NCBI RefSeq assembly: GCF_004379255.2
Contig: NC_056042.1
Span: 18,984,684 to 19,048,683 of the forward strand
Direction: 5' to 3'
Length of the DNA: 64,000 nt
Origin: Salvia splendens
Lineage: Eukaryota > Streptophyta > Magnoliopsida > Lamiales > Lamiaceae
Of this stretch, positions 1 to 10,547 are shown piece by piece (within the stretch, counting starts at the first letter, position 1; every line of letters begins with the position of its first letter). The notes under the pieces are model-generated. The model ran no database searches. It saw only the letters and a list, made by a program, of their open reading frames with translations, and was not told the DNA's origin. Made by a program: the position numbers and the translations under genes.

Positions 1-102
1 TTGTCTGAATTCTACCTTGACACATAAAGATGCTTTATGTGATTTTTATAGAACTAACCCCTACCGTGATTTATATCTTTCGCATGTTGTTGGGATAACA
101 GT

Positions 103-1071
103 TTGGCTTTATTTAAATTGTTCAAATATTTCAAAAATGCTACTGTTGAATTGTCGGGTGTTTATTATTGCACTGCTGTTCGTGTTTTGGAGCATTGCAT
201 GTACATATCCCTTGGTTTTAAAACTTCAATGAAAAATGCTTCCTCTTCTCCCGAGTTAATGTGCGTTTTGTATTATATGATTGAAAAATGGCTCAAGTAT
301 TTCAGTGAGATTCCTAACGTGTTTTTGATTGCAAAGGTATTGGATCCAAAATGGAAATTAGCAGGTACCTCTAGAATTTTAGATTTTTATTATAACAATT
401 TGAGTTCAATTGATCTTGGTCCCCTTCAAGCAATCCAATCCGATACCAGTGACGAATTTGGAGTCGACCTCTCAGAAACCTTTCAAATAAACCTCCCGGA
501 CCGGTCAGTTGTGCAACAAAACCTCGAGTATAACTTGCGCTCTCTCTACACCGAATATGAAACCAAGTATAACACCACTCACCAAGTCAGAAGACTCCCT
601 CCTCCACAACATAACTATGGCTTTGCATTTCAAGCCGATTATGATGACCCCGACGCGCAATCCCAACTAGCCGACCTATACAACTACAGCACCGGTGGAA
701 GGTCCTCAGGTATGGTCAGTGAATTAGATTTATATTTTGAATCACTCTTTTCCTTTGGTGATGAAGGTCCTACTCCTCCCGCCCAAATCGACGTCCTCGA
801 TTGGTGGGGAACCCACGAGAAAGATTTTCCCATCCTTGCTTCAATGGCCAAGGAGATTTTTTCTGTTCCGGCTTCCACCGTCGCCGTCGAGTCCGCTTTT
901 AGTGTTGGCTCGCGCGTTTTGGATGAATCAAGAAGTAAGCTCTCGGCGAAAAATATGGAAGCCGTGATGTTACTTGATGATTGGGCCAAAGCTGACGTCC
1001 GAGAACAAGAAAATGATTGGAATGATCGTCAAGAGGGATCACAAGATGAATTCACCGGGGATGAAGATTAG
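103..1071 (+). pseudogene. hAT transposase, C-terminal part (RICESLEEPER/Ac-like)
   Basis: Open frame of about 322 codons reading into the C-terminal half of a plant hAT transposase. The N-terminal part matches the region before the dimerisation domain (LSG motif near residue 17, then IEKWLKYFSEIPNVF and VLDPKWKL). The end is a classic hAT dimerisation domain at about residues 230-300: DWW near 235, then AKEIFSVPASTVAVESAFS and the RSKLSAKNMEAVMLLDDW stretch. There is no good ATG at the beginning: 103 is a TTG, and the same frame has several stops before position 70. The 5' side is therefore either a degraded coding region or an intron boundary. The BED zinc finger and the first catalytic Asp would lie to the left. 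It is probably non-functional as seen. Confidence 0.85.
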
Positions 1072-1775
1072 GCCAACCGTCAACCGCCGCCGGCCAAGCC
1101 AAATAGGTATGTAAGGTAAGAGAACTACGTGGACTTTGATTCCCTAATGCAAATGAGCAATTGGGATACGTAGGCACCTCAACTTAAATTTTTAATTTAA
1201 GTTGAGCTCAAGTCCTTTTTCTTTTATTTCTTTTTTTTTCCCATTAATTCCTACTTTAAAAATATGCAAATACAATTGCATAATTGTATTTGTATATACT
1301 CTAGTCGATGAAGTATATTTCTCTATACGGCTTAATGAGGGAAACTTTTGACAATTCTACTATAATTGTTGATTGTTAGACGAAACTCAACATTTAAAGA
1401 ATTGCTAAAGGTGTCCTTAATTTAGTTATGTAGAAAGATCTTCTTCGCCGGTTAAGAGTATATATATAATACACTTATACGTTTAAGAACTTCAACGTCG
1501 TTTCTTGTCATTTGTAATTAGTTCTTCACTAGTAGTCTCATTTGTATTTAAATTTTGTTTAAGACTTCAAGACCGCCATATGTTTTCAATTTGTAATTGT
1601 TGTAACTTGTAACGTGTAATTTGTAAATATGCAATTTCAATAAAATTGCAACTTTAGCCGTATTTTTTTCAATTTTATTTACTCACATTGCATACAAAAG
1701 CAAACTTGAAAAGTGTAATGTAATTTGATTAAAATTGAAAAGTTGAAAAATGCAAAAAAAAAAAAAAAAAAAAAA
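1072..1775. other. AT-rich 3' region of hAT element H
   Basis: Non-coding, AT-rich, and ending in a run of about 22 A residues (1754-1775). I see no gene. It lies between the transposase stop and the GC-rich terminus of the same element and is best read as its 3' untranslated and subterminal sequence. Confidence 0.6.
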
Positions 1776-1979
1776 ATCGTCAACGCCGGTTCGGGCCCGG
1801 AACCGGCGGTTCGAGCCGAAAACTGCCGGTTTTGAACCGGCGCGTAACCCGCCGGTTTTTTGAACCTGAACCGGAACCGCCGGGAGCTAGGCGGGCCGGT
1901 TCAGGTTCGCGAATTTTCCGACCCTTGACCCGCCGGTTCGGGCCCGGAACCGGCGGGTTCCGACCCTTGTGCAAGCCTG
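1776..1979. repeat. CCGGTT-rich subterminal repeats and right terminus of H
   Basis: About 200 bp dense in CCGGTT and its complement AACCGG, with palindromic pieces such as CCGGTTCGGGCCCGGAACCG occurring twice. Clusters of short motifs next to the termini are the usual transposase-binding arrangement in hAT elements; that role is inferred here. The same motif fills both ends of element G. Confidence 0.7.
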
Positions 1980-1980
1980 G

Positions 1981-2550
1981 GCGCGCCCGATTCCAGCGCC
2001 TCCCATTAGTCTGCAAAGGCCCTCTTCGGTGTCCTACCCGCGACCCGAACCTGACCCACCAGACGGGCCTCTGCTATACACCGCTGCACAGACTCCTTAC
2101 CAGCCCCTCCAGCCACCATCGCCTCCCTACCAACCGCCTCACAACAGTGTCGGCCATATGGAGCTTCTCGGCATGGCACGTGATCCGGTGACGCCGAATT
2201 TGGAACCGAACCTACAGTGCGCTGCCTTGGTTTCACAGCTTGAGCACTTGACTACAACTGTCGAGCAATTGGTTTCTCGGATGGATGCAAACAAACGTCG
2301 CTTGAGCGATTCACACGCTGCAATGCGTCCTCCACCAGACCCAGCGTTCAGCGTCCACCAGCCCCTTCGTTCAGCGTCGCACTACTCAGCTGCACCCTAC
2401 ACCGTGCAACCTCACATCAACTCCGATATCGCAGGCAGCCTGCAGCAGCCACCAACGCAAAACTCCCCGCTAGCTCCTCCGTGCAGCCCCAATATCAATG
2501 GAGATGAGGGCGACGACGATGACCCACTCCCACTAGCTGTGATCTCTTAG
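1981..2550 (+). pseudogene. gag-like N-terminal fragment
   Basis: Open frame of about 190 codons, Pro-rich at first, then a short predicted coiled coil (LVSQLEHLTTTVEQLVSRMD), then a Pro/Ser-rich and acidic tail (GDEGDDDDPLP). This composition resembles the N-terminal part of plant gypsy gag proteins before the retrotrans_gag domain, but the core gag domain itself is absent. The frame runs in from hAT element H, so its true start has been lost. Assignment rests on position next to an LTR and on the coiled coil, not on a clear domain. Confidence 0.4.
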
Positions 2551-2954
2551 TCGAGCGACTCCAATACTATTCCAATATCGGTCACTCATTTTGTATTTCT
2601 TGTTTTCCCTGGTTCTATAAAATTGAGGATTTCAAAGGGTGTGAAACGCGACTACATTAGTTGTTCTCTCGGCAAGAGTAGAGTTCCACAGATATTTCAC
2701 AATTTGGATGATATAGGTTTTAATTGAGCATTCTAGGACGCGTGGACAAGCTTCCCATTTTAACGTTGAATTTTGGCAACCACAATGGTCATCCTTTGAT
2801 GATTTTTGATGGAGGTGATGAAGGGAGATGCTCTACTGTTCGGTGTGCGTTTGATCCGGGAGTAGATACCTCGCCAAAGCTTCTGGTCACGACACTCTTC
2901 GTTTTGTCGTGGTTTTCACCTTGAGGACAAGGTGAATTTTAACCGTGAGGGAGT

Positions 2955-3349
2955 TGATACGAGAATATTCCTAAATTATCTCCATATCTTATTATTCATT
3001 TACAATTGATTTATCTTATCTTTTCCATAGTTAGTTATTGATTCTGCATATCTTTTGCTTAGGATATTATTATATTTGATTACCTAGATTTTGGTAGGAT
3101 ATTATTGTATCCCCACATATTATAAATATGTGTAGGAGACCTTCATATTATTCAGTCAAGAAATAACATTTCAGTTTATCCTTTATCGTTACTTTATCTT
3201 TTATTGTACTTTATTTTCCGCAAGTTCATCTCGTCAAACCCTAATTGACCGAGAACCTTAGGCTGTTCGACGGGAGGATCCCGCGAACGAACCTAACCAT
3301 TCTCCGGTGACTTCGCGCTGTCGGAACCGATACGAGTACCCTCGTATCA
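2955..3349 (+). repeat. 395-bp LTR (3' LTR of the small retrotransposon)
   Basis: Begins TGATACGAG and ends CTCGTATCA, a perfect 9-bp terminal inverted repeat with TG...CA ends. TATAAATA at 3121-3128 is a plausible promoter. It is preceded by a purine-rich stretch (GTGAGGGAGT). It could be a 3' LTR or, if the left sequence is unrelated, a solo LTR; the upstream gypsy-type 3' signature favours the former. Confidence 0.8.
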
Positions 3350-3523
3350 TAGGATGTGGGTCCTACTTTTAAAGTATTAGTTTTATAATAAAATGTGATT
3401 GACAATAAATTAGTGGAATGTGGGGTCCATTACCAAAAATGGTAAAAAAGTGAAATGTGACAAATTTTATGGTACAGACGGAAATAGAAAAATATAATAA
3501 AATTTTAGGGACGAAGGGAGTAC
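3350..3523. mobile_element. Partial Stowaway-like MITE
   Basis: AT-rich sequence ending in GGGACGAAGGGAGTA, the right terminal repeat of Stowaway-like (Tc1/mariner) MITEs. The left terminal repeat is missing, apparently replaced by the LTR that ends at 3349. Confidence 0.55.
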
Positions 3524-3972
3524 TACGGACGTACAACAACTGTGCGTTGTGCTTAGGGCAATAATATTAGTTTTATCATAGCCCAAAAGGAAAAAAAGAA
3601 CCCAACAATAAAATATTTGGCCGAAAACTAATAAGTTTTCTTCTCCGTCCTAAATCCTAATTCAATTTTCAATTCAAGAACAGTGGCGCTGCAGCTGGAG
3701 TGTGGATTCTGGACGGTTGGATTGCGGGCTGCTCTGGGGCGGATACCGATCGGAGGAAGGCCGTATAAGGGTGGGTCGTGGTCTGGAGCCGGCCAAGCCC
3801 CAGCTGGCGCGAGAATTGGCCCTATGTGGTTCCGTCGATGGAAATAAAGATGGTAATGAGATAAATTGTAGGGTTAGAAACTAGAGATATATACTACAAC
3901 TTTAGTAAAAATACATCCCGAAATCAAAATTGCACAATATCATGAAAATGACCGTATCTGCATCTTAAATGC
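3524..3972. other. Unassigned non-repetitive segment
   Basis: About 450 bp without recognisable TE signature. The middle (about 3680-3830) is GC-richer and contains a 60-codon open frame at 3702-3884 (+) that I do not recognise. It could be a remnant of host single-copy DNA, such as a 5' region of a lost gene, or an eroded element. Confidence 0.3.
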
Positions 3973-4227
3973 TACTCCCTCCGTCCATGAAATATTGTCC
4001 AAGTTTGACTTGGCACGTGTTTTAAAAAATGTGAAGAACAATGAGTGAAAAAAGTTAGTGGAATGTAGGTCCCATATTTATATAATTTTTTATAATAGAA
4101 TTTGAGTGTAATGAGTTAGTTGAAAGAAGGGTCCATTTATTAAAATAGAAAAAAAGCAAAATGAACAATATTTCAGGGACATACTGAAATGACAAAACTG
4201 AGCAATATTCCATGGATGGAGGGAGTA
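3973..4227. mobile_element. Complete Stowaway-like MITE
   Basis: Inverted termini: TACTCCCTCCGTCCATGAAA at the left and its near complement ending GGATGGAGGGAGTA at the right, bounded by TA dinucleotides as expected for Tc1/mariner-type insertion. The body is AT-rich and non-coding, about 255 bp in all. These MITEs are mobilised in trans by mariner-like transposases; none is encoded here. Confidence 0.85.
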
Positions 4228-4366
4228 CTATTGATAACATTTCTCTTTAACAATTGTAACATCAAATAAAGCATATAATATCATTTTTCACTCATTCATT
4301 ATTCGAAAGCTCTCCGTATTTTTTTCACTTTATATTTTAATATAATCAAAGATTTGTGATTTAAAA

Positions 4367-5803
4367 ATAGACTAGCAATGTATTTATGTTTTAAATTAAT
4401 TACATAATTATCATTCAAGATAAATTAAAAAATAAACTATAATAATAAATAATTATCATAATTAAAGTATTAAAAAAACCGTAGACAGACTATACTATAA
4501 ATAAAGTACTAAATTTAAAAATAGACTGTAAATAAAGTATAGTCGAACAGCTGACAGTAGGACGGGCGGATCATCAGAGCAACTCAGTTGACAAACATGC
4601 TTGTACATCTTAGGAATACATGCAATATATAGTACTATCTCCGTCCTACATTAAGTGTCATATTTAGTGTGGCCGCGAATTTTAAGAAATTTTAAAAATA
4701 ATGGGTTGAATAAGTTAGTGAATTATGGGTCCCACTTATATGAATTAGTTTTATAATTTATTGTGAGCAGAATTGGTTGGTGAAATATGGGTCTATTTAC
4801 AATGTATTAATGTTTTAAAAATAATAGACTAGCAATGTATTTATGTTTTAAATTAATTACATAATTATCATTCAAGATAAATTAAAAAATAGGCTAGAAT
4901 AATAAATAATTATCATAATAAAAGTATTAAAAAAACCTAGCCAGACTATACTATAAATAAAGTACTAAATTTGAAAATAGACTATAAATAAAGTATAGTA
5001 GAACAACTGACTTCAAGTAGGACAGGCGGAACATCAGACCAACTCGGTTGACAAACATGCTTGAACGTCTTAGGAATATATGCAATATATAGTACTATCT
5101 CCGTCGTACAGTAAGTGTCATATTTAGTGTGACTGCTGATTTTAAGAAATTTTAAAAATAATGGATTGAATAAATTAGTGGATTATGAGTCCTACTTATA
5201 TATATTAGTTTTATAATTTATTGTAAGTAGAATTGGTTGGTGAAATGTGAGTCTACTTACAATGTATTTATGTTTTAAAATTAATAGACTAGCAATGTAT
5301 TTATGTTAAATTAATTACATAATTATCATTCAAGATAAATTAAAAAATAGACTAGAATAATAAATAATTATCATAATTAAAGCATTAAAAAAATGTAGCC
5401 CGACTATACTATAAATAAAGTACTAAATTTTAAAATAGACTATAAATAAAGTATAGTCGAACAACTGACTTCAAGTAGGACATGAGGAACATCTGACCAA
5501 CTCGGTTGACAAACATGCTTTTAAGTCTTATGAATACATGCAATATATAGTACTATCTCCGTCCTACATTAAGTGTCATATTTAGTGTGGCCGCAGATTT
5601 TAAGAAAAATTTAAAAATAATAGGTTGAATAAGTTAGTGGATTATGAGTCACACTTATATGTATTAGTTTTATAATAAAATGTGAGTAGAATTGGTTGGT
5701 GAAATGTGTGTCTACTTACCATTTATGGTAAAAGTGAAATGTGACTCTTATTATGGGACGGACCGAAATCGCAAAATGTGACACTTAATTTGGGACAGAA
5801 GTA
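4367..5803. repeat. Threefold tandem array (about 458 bp) containing Stowaway-like MITE copies
   Basis: The marker ACTAGCAATGTATTTATG recurs at 4371, 4828 and, slightly altered, 5288, giving periods of 457 and 460 bp. Each unit has about 285 bp of AT-rich sequence followed by the left part of a Stowaway-like MITE (ATCTCCGTCCTACATTAAGT and variants). Only the last unit carries the right MITE terminus (about 5755-5803, ending GGGACAGAAGTAGTA). This looks like tandem duplication of one MITE with its flank, not three insertions. Positions 4228-4366 before it are AT-rich and featureless. Confidence 0.75.
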
Positions 5804-6060
5804 GTAATAATTTCAATAGCTGGGGGCCCAGTGACCCTCAGGCCTCAGTGTGGCTTCGTCGCTGCCTTCATCTTTTTGAAAATGACATACTTTCCTTTTT
5901 AGTTTACTAGTGTTATCACCCGTGTTATGCACGGGACAAAAGATTTTCAAGTAATGAAGATATATGAACAACTAAATATATTAAAAAAAGAATATAGAAT
6001 AAATAATATGAATATATAGGGTCATATTCGGTTGAGATTTTTGGGGCTAATTGAGAACTA
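5804..6060. other. Unassigned spacer with a short palindrome
   Basis: No gene. A GC-rich patch lies at about 5821-5870. CCCGTGTTATGCACGGG at about 5919-5935 can form a 6-bp stem with a 5-nt loop. Such stems occur in several plant repeats, including Helitron-like ones, but I see no defining Helitron ends. Confidence 0.35.
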
Positions 6061-6800
6061 AGATGCATTTTCAGCCACTCATTCACAATTTTCGCGCGAT
6101 GTCAACTACAGAGACATTATGTCAAACTAGGGGGCATAATTGTCATTTTCGCGCGATGTCAACTACAGAGACATTATGTCAACAACAAACGTTATTTATG
6201 TCAACAACAAACGTTATTTATGTCAACTATTATGTCAACATAGCAGTTTGTAATGTATATCAAATGTCAATCAACTCAACAACTTGTATTAAAATATCAA
6301 TAACTTGTATAAAATGTCAACAACTCAAAAATAATTCTTGCAATTAAAAACTAACAACTATTTTATCTTAATTTTTTTATTTACACAAGTTCTGGCATCA
6401 TGATCATACAACACATGTTAACAACCTGCATATCAAATGTCAACAGCTTATAGCAAAATGTCAACCGCTTGTATATCAAATGTCAACAGCTTGTCAACAA
6501 CTTAAAAACAATACTTGTAATTAAAAAATAATAACTATTTTATCTTAATTTTTTACTGGGCACAAGTTCTGGCATCATGATCATACAACACATGTCAATA
6601 GCCTGCATATCAAATGTCAACAACTTATAGCAAAATGTCAACAGCTTGTCAACAACTTGTATAAAGTGTCAAGAACTCAAAAACAATTCTTGTAATTAAA
6701 AAATAACAACTATTTTAACTTAATTTTTTTATTTAACTCAAGTTCTGGCATCATGATCATACAACACATGTCAATAGTCTGCATATCAAATGTCAACAAC
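6061..6800. repeat. Tandem repeat, period about 177 bp, rich in GTCAACAAC
   Basis: The segment CTGGCATCATGATCATACAA recurs at 6392, 6569 and 6745 (periods 177 and 176). Between copies the short motif TGTCAACAACTTGTAT and variants repeats. An additional duplicated block at about 6088-6185 contains TTTTCGCGCGATGTCAACTA twice. The open frame at 6051-6347 is a by-product of the repeat. Positions 6801-6930 hold nothing I recognise. Confidence 0.7.
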
Positions 6801-6929
6801 TTCGTCAGAGATCCAAACAGCCACCACCTCCTTCGTCGGAGGTTGGACGTCAGGATCATGCGATCAAATCCAATTCCTCCCGACTACCATCACCAAATCA
6901 CATTAAAATCTTATCATTGATGGAATAAA

Positions 6930-7040
6930 CGTTAGATATAACGAGATACACCTTAAAGAAACTATCAACATCGACACCTTCTACAAAACACGAGTTGTGG
7001 ACTAGAGTGACTCTAGTCTAGCACATCTCAAGGTGTAATG
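6930..7040 (+). pseudogene. Copia relic E, fragment of pol (end of integrase region)
   Basis: Sequence before element D aligns by eye with the end of the integrase region of elements C and D: GAGTTGTGGACT is shared, as is CTAGCACATCTCAAG (compare about 45317-45358 in element C). It ends at the taatg target duplication of D and continues at 15685. The left limit is approximate because divergence is high; position 6930 is an estimate. Confidence 0.6.
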
Positions 7041-8498
7041 TGTTAGGGTTTTGTGTACTAGAAATCACATTTCGAGTGATTGGATACTGTAAAACTCTAC
7101 TTGTTATTTTCCAATGAATAAAACAGATTATTTTTGTCATAATGTTGTTATGTTTTACATTTAATGGTTGTTTATTGCATATTTAAATGTATAAGAACGT
7201 AACAAAATCTAAGTCTTTGTTCTAGTAGACCGGTTGTGGGCGTCGTCCACTTTAAGGTAACACGGTCAGTTCTGAACAAAGAAAAAGAAGAATTTCACAA
7301 CCCAGATAGGCCTAGACTACCTATCGTGAAAGGCTGCAATGTCAGTTGGTTTATTTCTAAGCGTTATTGAAATAAGATGACGTTGGTGTGGTGTAGCACC
7401 GAATGGATTTAACAGCAAGACGAGTCATTATGCTATCTACTGAAAGACGAGGTCTTGATAATAATTTCTTAATCAATGTACGTTAGCATTGAGCATACGA
7501 TATTGAGTATCTACTACTTTGACTTACCAAAGGTGCGGGTTTTCGTAACCCAACGATCCAGGTATATTGGGTAGTGGTGATCATTATCTAGTGGTGCTAG
7601 GATTGCTATTACGTTGAATCGTGTGCAAGGAGAGTCTCGTTTGATAACATCCACAAGATGAGCTCGAAACAAGGTTTTATTATTCGGAACCTAGCTAATT
7701 GGAGTTTGATTACTCTATGAATAATAAATAAGAGTTTCTTGCTAAGTCCACTCTTGGAGATTAAATATGTTGATTAACTAAGTCCATAACAGACATTAAT
7801 TAATCAATGGATGTTTCTATCTTAAGCGCGGGAAATGAATTGAACACAAATAAAGGAAACCCGGAATACTTGTAATTTCAGATTTGGAAAGGCAGTGCAA
7901 TATTACTTCTGTAGTGGCTGCTTGTAATATTCCAATATAAGCTTATATTAAATTGTGGGTTCAATTTAATTAGTAAAAAGCTAATTGGGTGAGGCCTGAT
8001 GCAATTCTTCCTTAGATCCCTGACTGGGCCCAATTTGTGACTTAATATAAATAGGAGAATAAAGAAGATTGAAAACACCTTTTTCTACATAAAAATTTCG
8101 TCCCCCTCTAGAGAGAGAGAGTTCGAAATTTGTGCCTCATCCGTGAGCAGTTTCTGTCTTCCATTATTCGAGTCCTAGTACGTTGGTGAGATTTGCCCAC
8201 ACAAATATCAACGTATAGTCCGGGACACCAGTCAGAAGATCCGAGGTCTTGTATTGAAGATCTTCACTTGGAGACGGAGCAAGCCATCATCGATTCTTGA
8301 TTGAATCAACGAGGTAAATTGGCTAATTCCGTAGTAAGCATGTTTTAGGGATTTTATATGCTAAAGCATGTTTTAATTTAAGTTATGAGCATGATACATG
8401 TGATAATTGCACGAATAGAATTTGTCTGAATAATCTGCTAAATAGATCAAATTCATGTGATAGGATATTTATGCACGCTTCCGCTGCCAACCCCTTAA
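7041..8498 (+). repeat. 5' LTR of copia element D
   Basis: 1458 bp starting TGTTAGGG and ending CCAACCCCTTAA, where the expected terminal CA has mutated to AA. It contains TATAAATAGG at 8046-8055. The paired 3' LTR is 14561-15684. Confidence 0.92.
8046..8055 (+). promoter_or_regulatory. LTR TATA box of element D
   Basis: TATAAATAGG in the 5' LTR, conserved in the 3' LTR and in both LTRs of element C (for example 40209-40217). It is the likely core promoter for the genomic RNA. Confidence 0.7.
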
Positions 8499-8500
8499 AT

Positions 8501-8512
8501 TGGTATCAGGGC
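8501..8512 (+). other. Primer-binding site of D (initiator tRNA-Met)
   Basis: TGGTATCAGGGC lies 2 nt after the 5' LTR. It matches the plant initiator tRNA-Met 3' end (TGGTATCAGAGC) with one mismatch; element C has the perfect version. Confidence 0.9.
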
Positions 8513-10547
8513 CAGTCTTTGGCTCTGATTATTTGGATTTAAATTTCTCGAAATTCATGTATGCATGTCCAATTTGATTGCGAAGAATGTTCTTGTGTTT
8601 TTGTTTAATTTTTTATGCATGTTGAACTCAAGAACTGTCGAATCAATGAACTTGAATTGCTCGAATGTACGAGACGTGCGATCCGTCAGTGCTCGCACCG
8701 AGACGGATCGCACCGCGCGCGATCGAGGTAGGGTTGTCGATTGAGTGGGAGCCGAGGGATCACGGTCATAAGGCGACGCGCAGACGAGCGTGGGCTCGTG
8801 CACGTCGCCAGCCGAGACCGCAAACCCAAGTGGAACCCGCGTCGAGATCGAAACGGTGGATGGAGTGGCACGACAGTTCGACCGAGAACGTGCTGAGGTG
8901 CCGAGACGCCAGGCCAAACCCTAGGCGGATAGTCCGGCGCCACCCGACGGAACACCTAGCCGAGAGCGTCGCGCCTGTTGGCGTGTCGCTGGTTGGGGCA
9001 GTGGGAAAAGCTGGAGTGAGATGGACCGAGATGGGCGGTCCGAGCTGGCCGAGAGCAGTCGCACCACCGTGCGCACTGCTGGCCGAGAGCTCGAGCCACC
9101 CGACGGAACACGGAGCCAAGACGGGCGCTCGCCGCTGGCCGAGAGGAGTCCCGCCTCCGAGCGCACTCCTAGCCGAGACGGAGGCGACACCCGACGAGCT
9201 GTTGGCCAAGATGCTGGCGCGCCACCTGCGTGCCGGTGGCCGAGACGCTGCATGCGTTGTGGTCCGACGAAGAACTCGTGAGATTTTCATCGTTCATCGT
9301 TCGTGCGAACCTCGTACGATGAGATACGATGAAGGATTATTTTAATGATTATTTAATTATTTTATTAAAAGATATCATTAAAATATTATTATTTAATGGA
9401 AATAAAATCTTCATGGATGATTTGCCTAGATTTTAGGAATATTTTTATTATTATCTATATCTATGGAAATAAATAATATTATTTTGATTGCTAGATGATA
9501 TGGATGAGAATAATTTAATAGTTTCCTAATATTAGTCTAGATTTAAGGAATATTTTTATTATTTTCTATATCTATGGAAATAAATAATATTATTTTGATT
9601 CCTAGATGATTTGGATAAGAATAATTTAATAGTTTCCTAATATTTATATATCTAAGATCCTAATAAGGATAGATATGTATGAATACATTAAATAATAAAA
9701 TATCTCTTCCTAATCTTGAACAAGGAAATAATTTGAATTTATTTTTCATGTCTTATTAAGGATTAAATAATTTGTTTATTTTAGATATACCTTATAGTAG
9801 ACATGAATAAGAATTAAATTCTAGAACAACAATTTCCTAAAGGAAGATAACAACATTAATCTAAAGATTTAGTTATCCAACAAATTAAATACCAACAAAA
9901 TTTAATCAAGCCTTTCTCTGCCCTAAGGCTAAGGATAATTAAAGAAAAATCATAACCCAAATATCTAAGCTATAATTACGAACTCAATGTTTGTATATGG
10001 TCTCCATCAATTGGTCTGCAATTTATGAAGCCTTTTTCTAATATTATCGCCACCTGCTCTGTGGGGACAATAATCCTAAGAAAATAGCAAGTTCATGAGG
10101 GCGGACTTCTCAAATATAAATAGTATGAACTAGAATATAATTTCCAATATTATCGCCACCTGCTCTGTGGGGACAATAATCCTAAGAAACTACGAGATTC
10201 ACAAGTTCACACATGATTTATGAGATAGCTTGATCTTGTTAGCAACACATGAACATTGTTATAGGAGTGTGTTGTAGAAATGAGACTCTGTAATGCTAAA
10301 GAGATGGTCTTGCTTAGGCAACATTAGGCGGCCATGCCACTCTGTGGTCTCTGGACTATTCGTCGGTGTTGTGACCAGTAAAATTGAAAGATTTTAATGC
10401 GTATTGACTTCCTCTGGAGGGTACAAAATTTTAATTTTACAGTTGTAAGATTTTGAAAAGTTTTATGGTTAATCTAATCAAACTTCTTACATAAGTTTAT
10501 CATAAATGGTAAATATTCTGTTTTGCAGTGCAAACCAAAGCGTCAAT
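8513..10547 (+). other. Long leader of copia element D
   Basis: About 2 kb between primer-binding site and gag. The first half (about 8670-9330) is strikingly GC-rich, with the motif GGCCGAGA recurring. It holds a 226-codon open frame (8665-9345) that is not preserved in element C and is probably fortuitous. The second half (9340-10500) is AT-rich. It contains a duplicated block of about 120 bp (about 9425-9650) and two copies of a hairpin-forming segment, ATTATCGCCACC...GTGGGGACAATAAT, at about 10041-10074 and 10146-10180. A regulatory or packaging role is inference. Confidence 0.6.

Larger units (their letters stand above)
1..1979 (+). mobile_element. hAT DNA transposon H, right part
   Basis: Right-hand part of a hAT-superfamily element; the left end lies outside the window. 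It comprises the transposase C-terminal region (to 1071), about 700 bp of AT-rich 3' sequence and a GC-rich terminus that ends at 1979. The terminus, read inwards, begins CAGGCTTGCACAAGGGTC and closely resembles the end of foldback element G (TAGGCATGCACAAGGGTC). That match sets the right boundary. The expected 8-bp target duplication would be ggcgcgcc (1980-1987), but its partner is not visible. Outer limits other than 1979 are unknown. Confidence 0.75.
1980..3349 (+). mobile_element. 3' part of a small LTR retrotransposon
   Basis: A gag-like open frame (to 2550) is followed by about 400 bp of non-coding sequence, a short region CACCTTGAGGACAAGGTG (typical of plant gypsy 3' ends), a purine run before 2955 and then a complete LTR. 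No protease, RT or integrase lies between gag-like sequence and LTR, so this is a deletion derivative or non-autonomous element. The 5' side is cut off by hAT element H. Confidence 0.7.

Noticed and set aside
5919..5935. Helitron hairpin
   Set aside because: Only a short CCCGTG/CACGGG stem; no 5' TC or 3' CTRR end could be paired with it.
8665..9345. 226-codon open frame in the leader of element D
   Set aside because: GC-rich sequence has few stops; the frame is not kept in element C and the residue composition is that of repeat translation.
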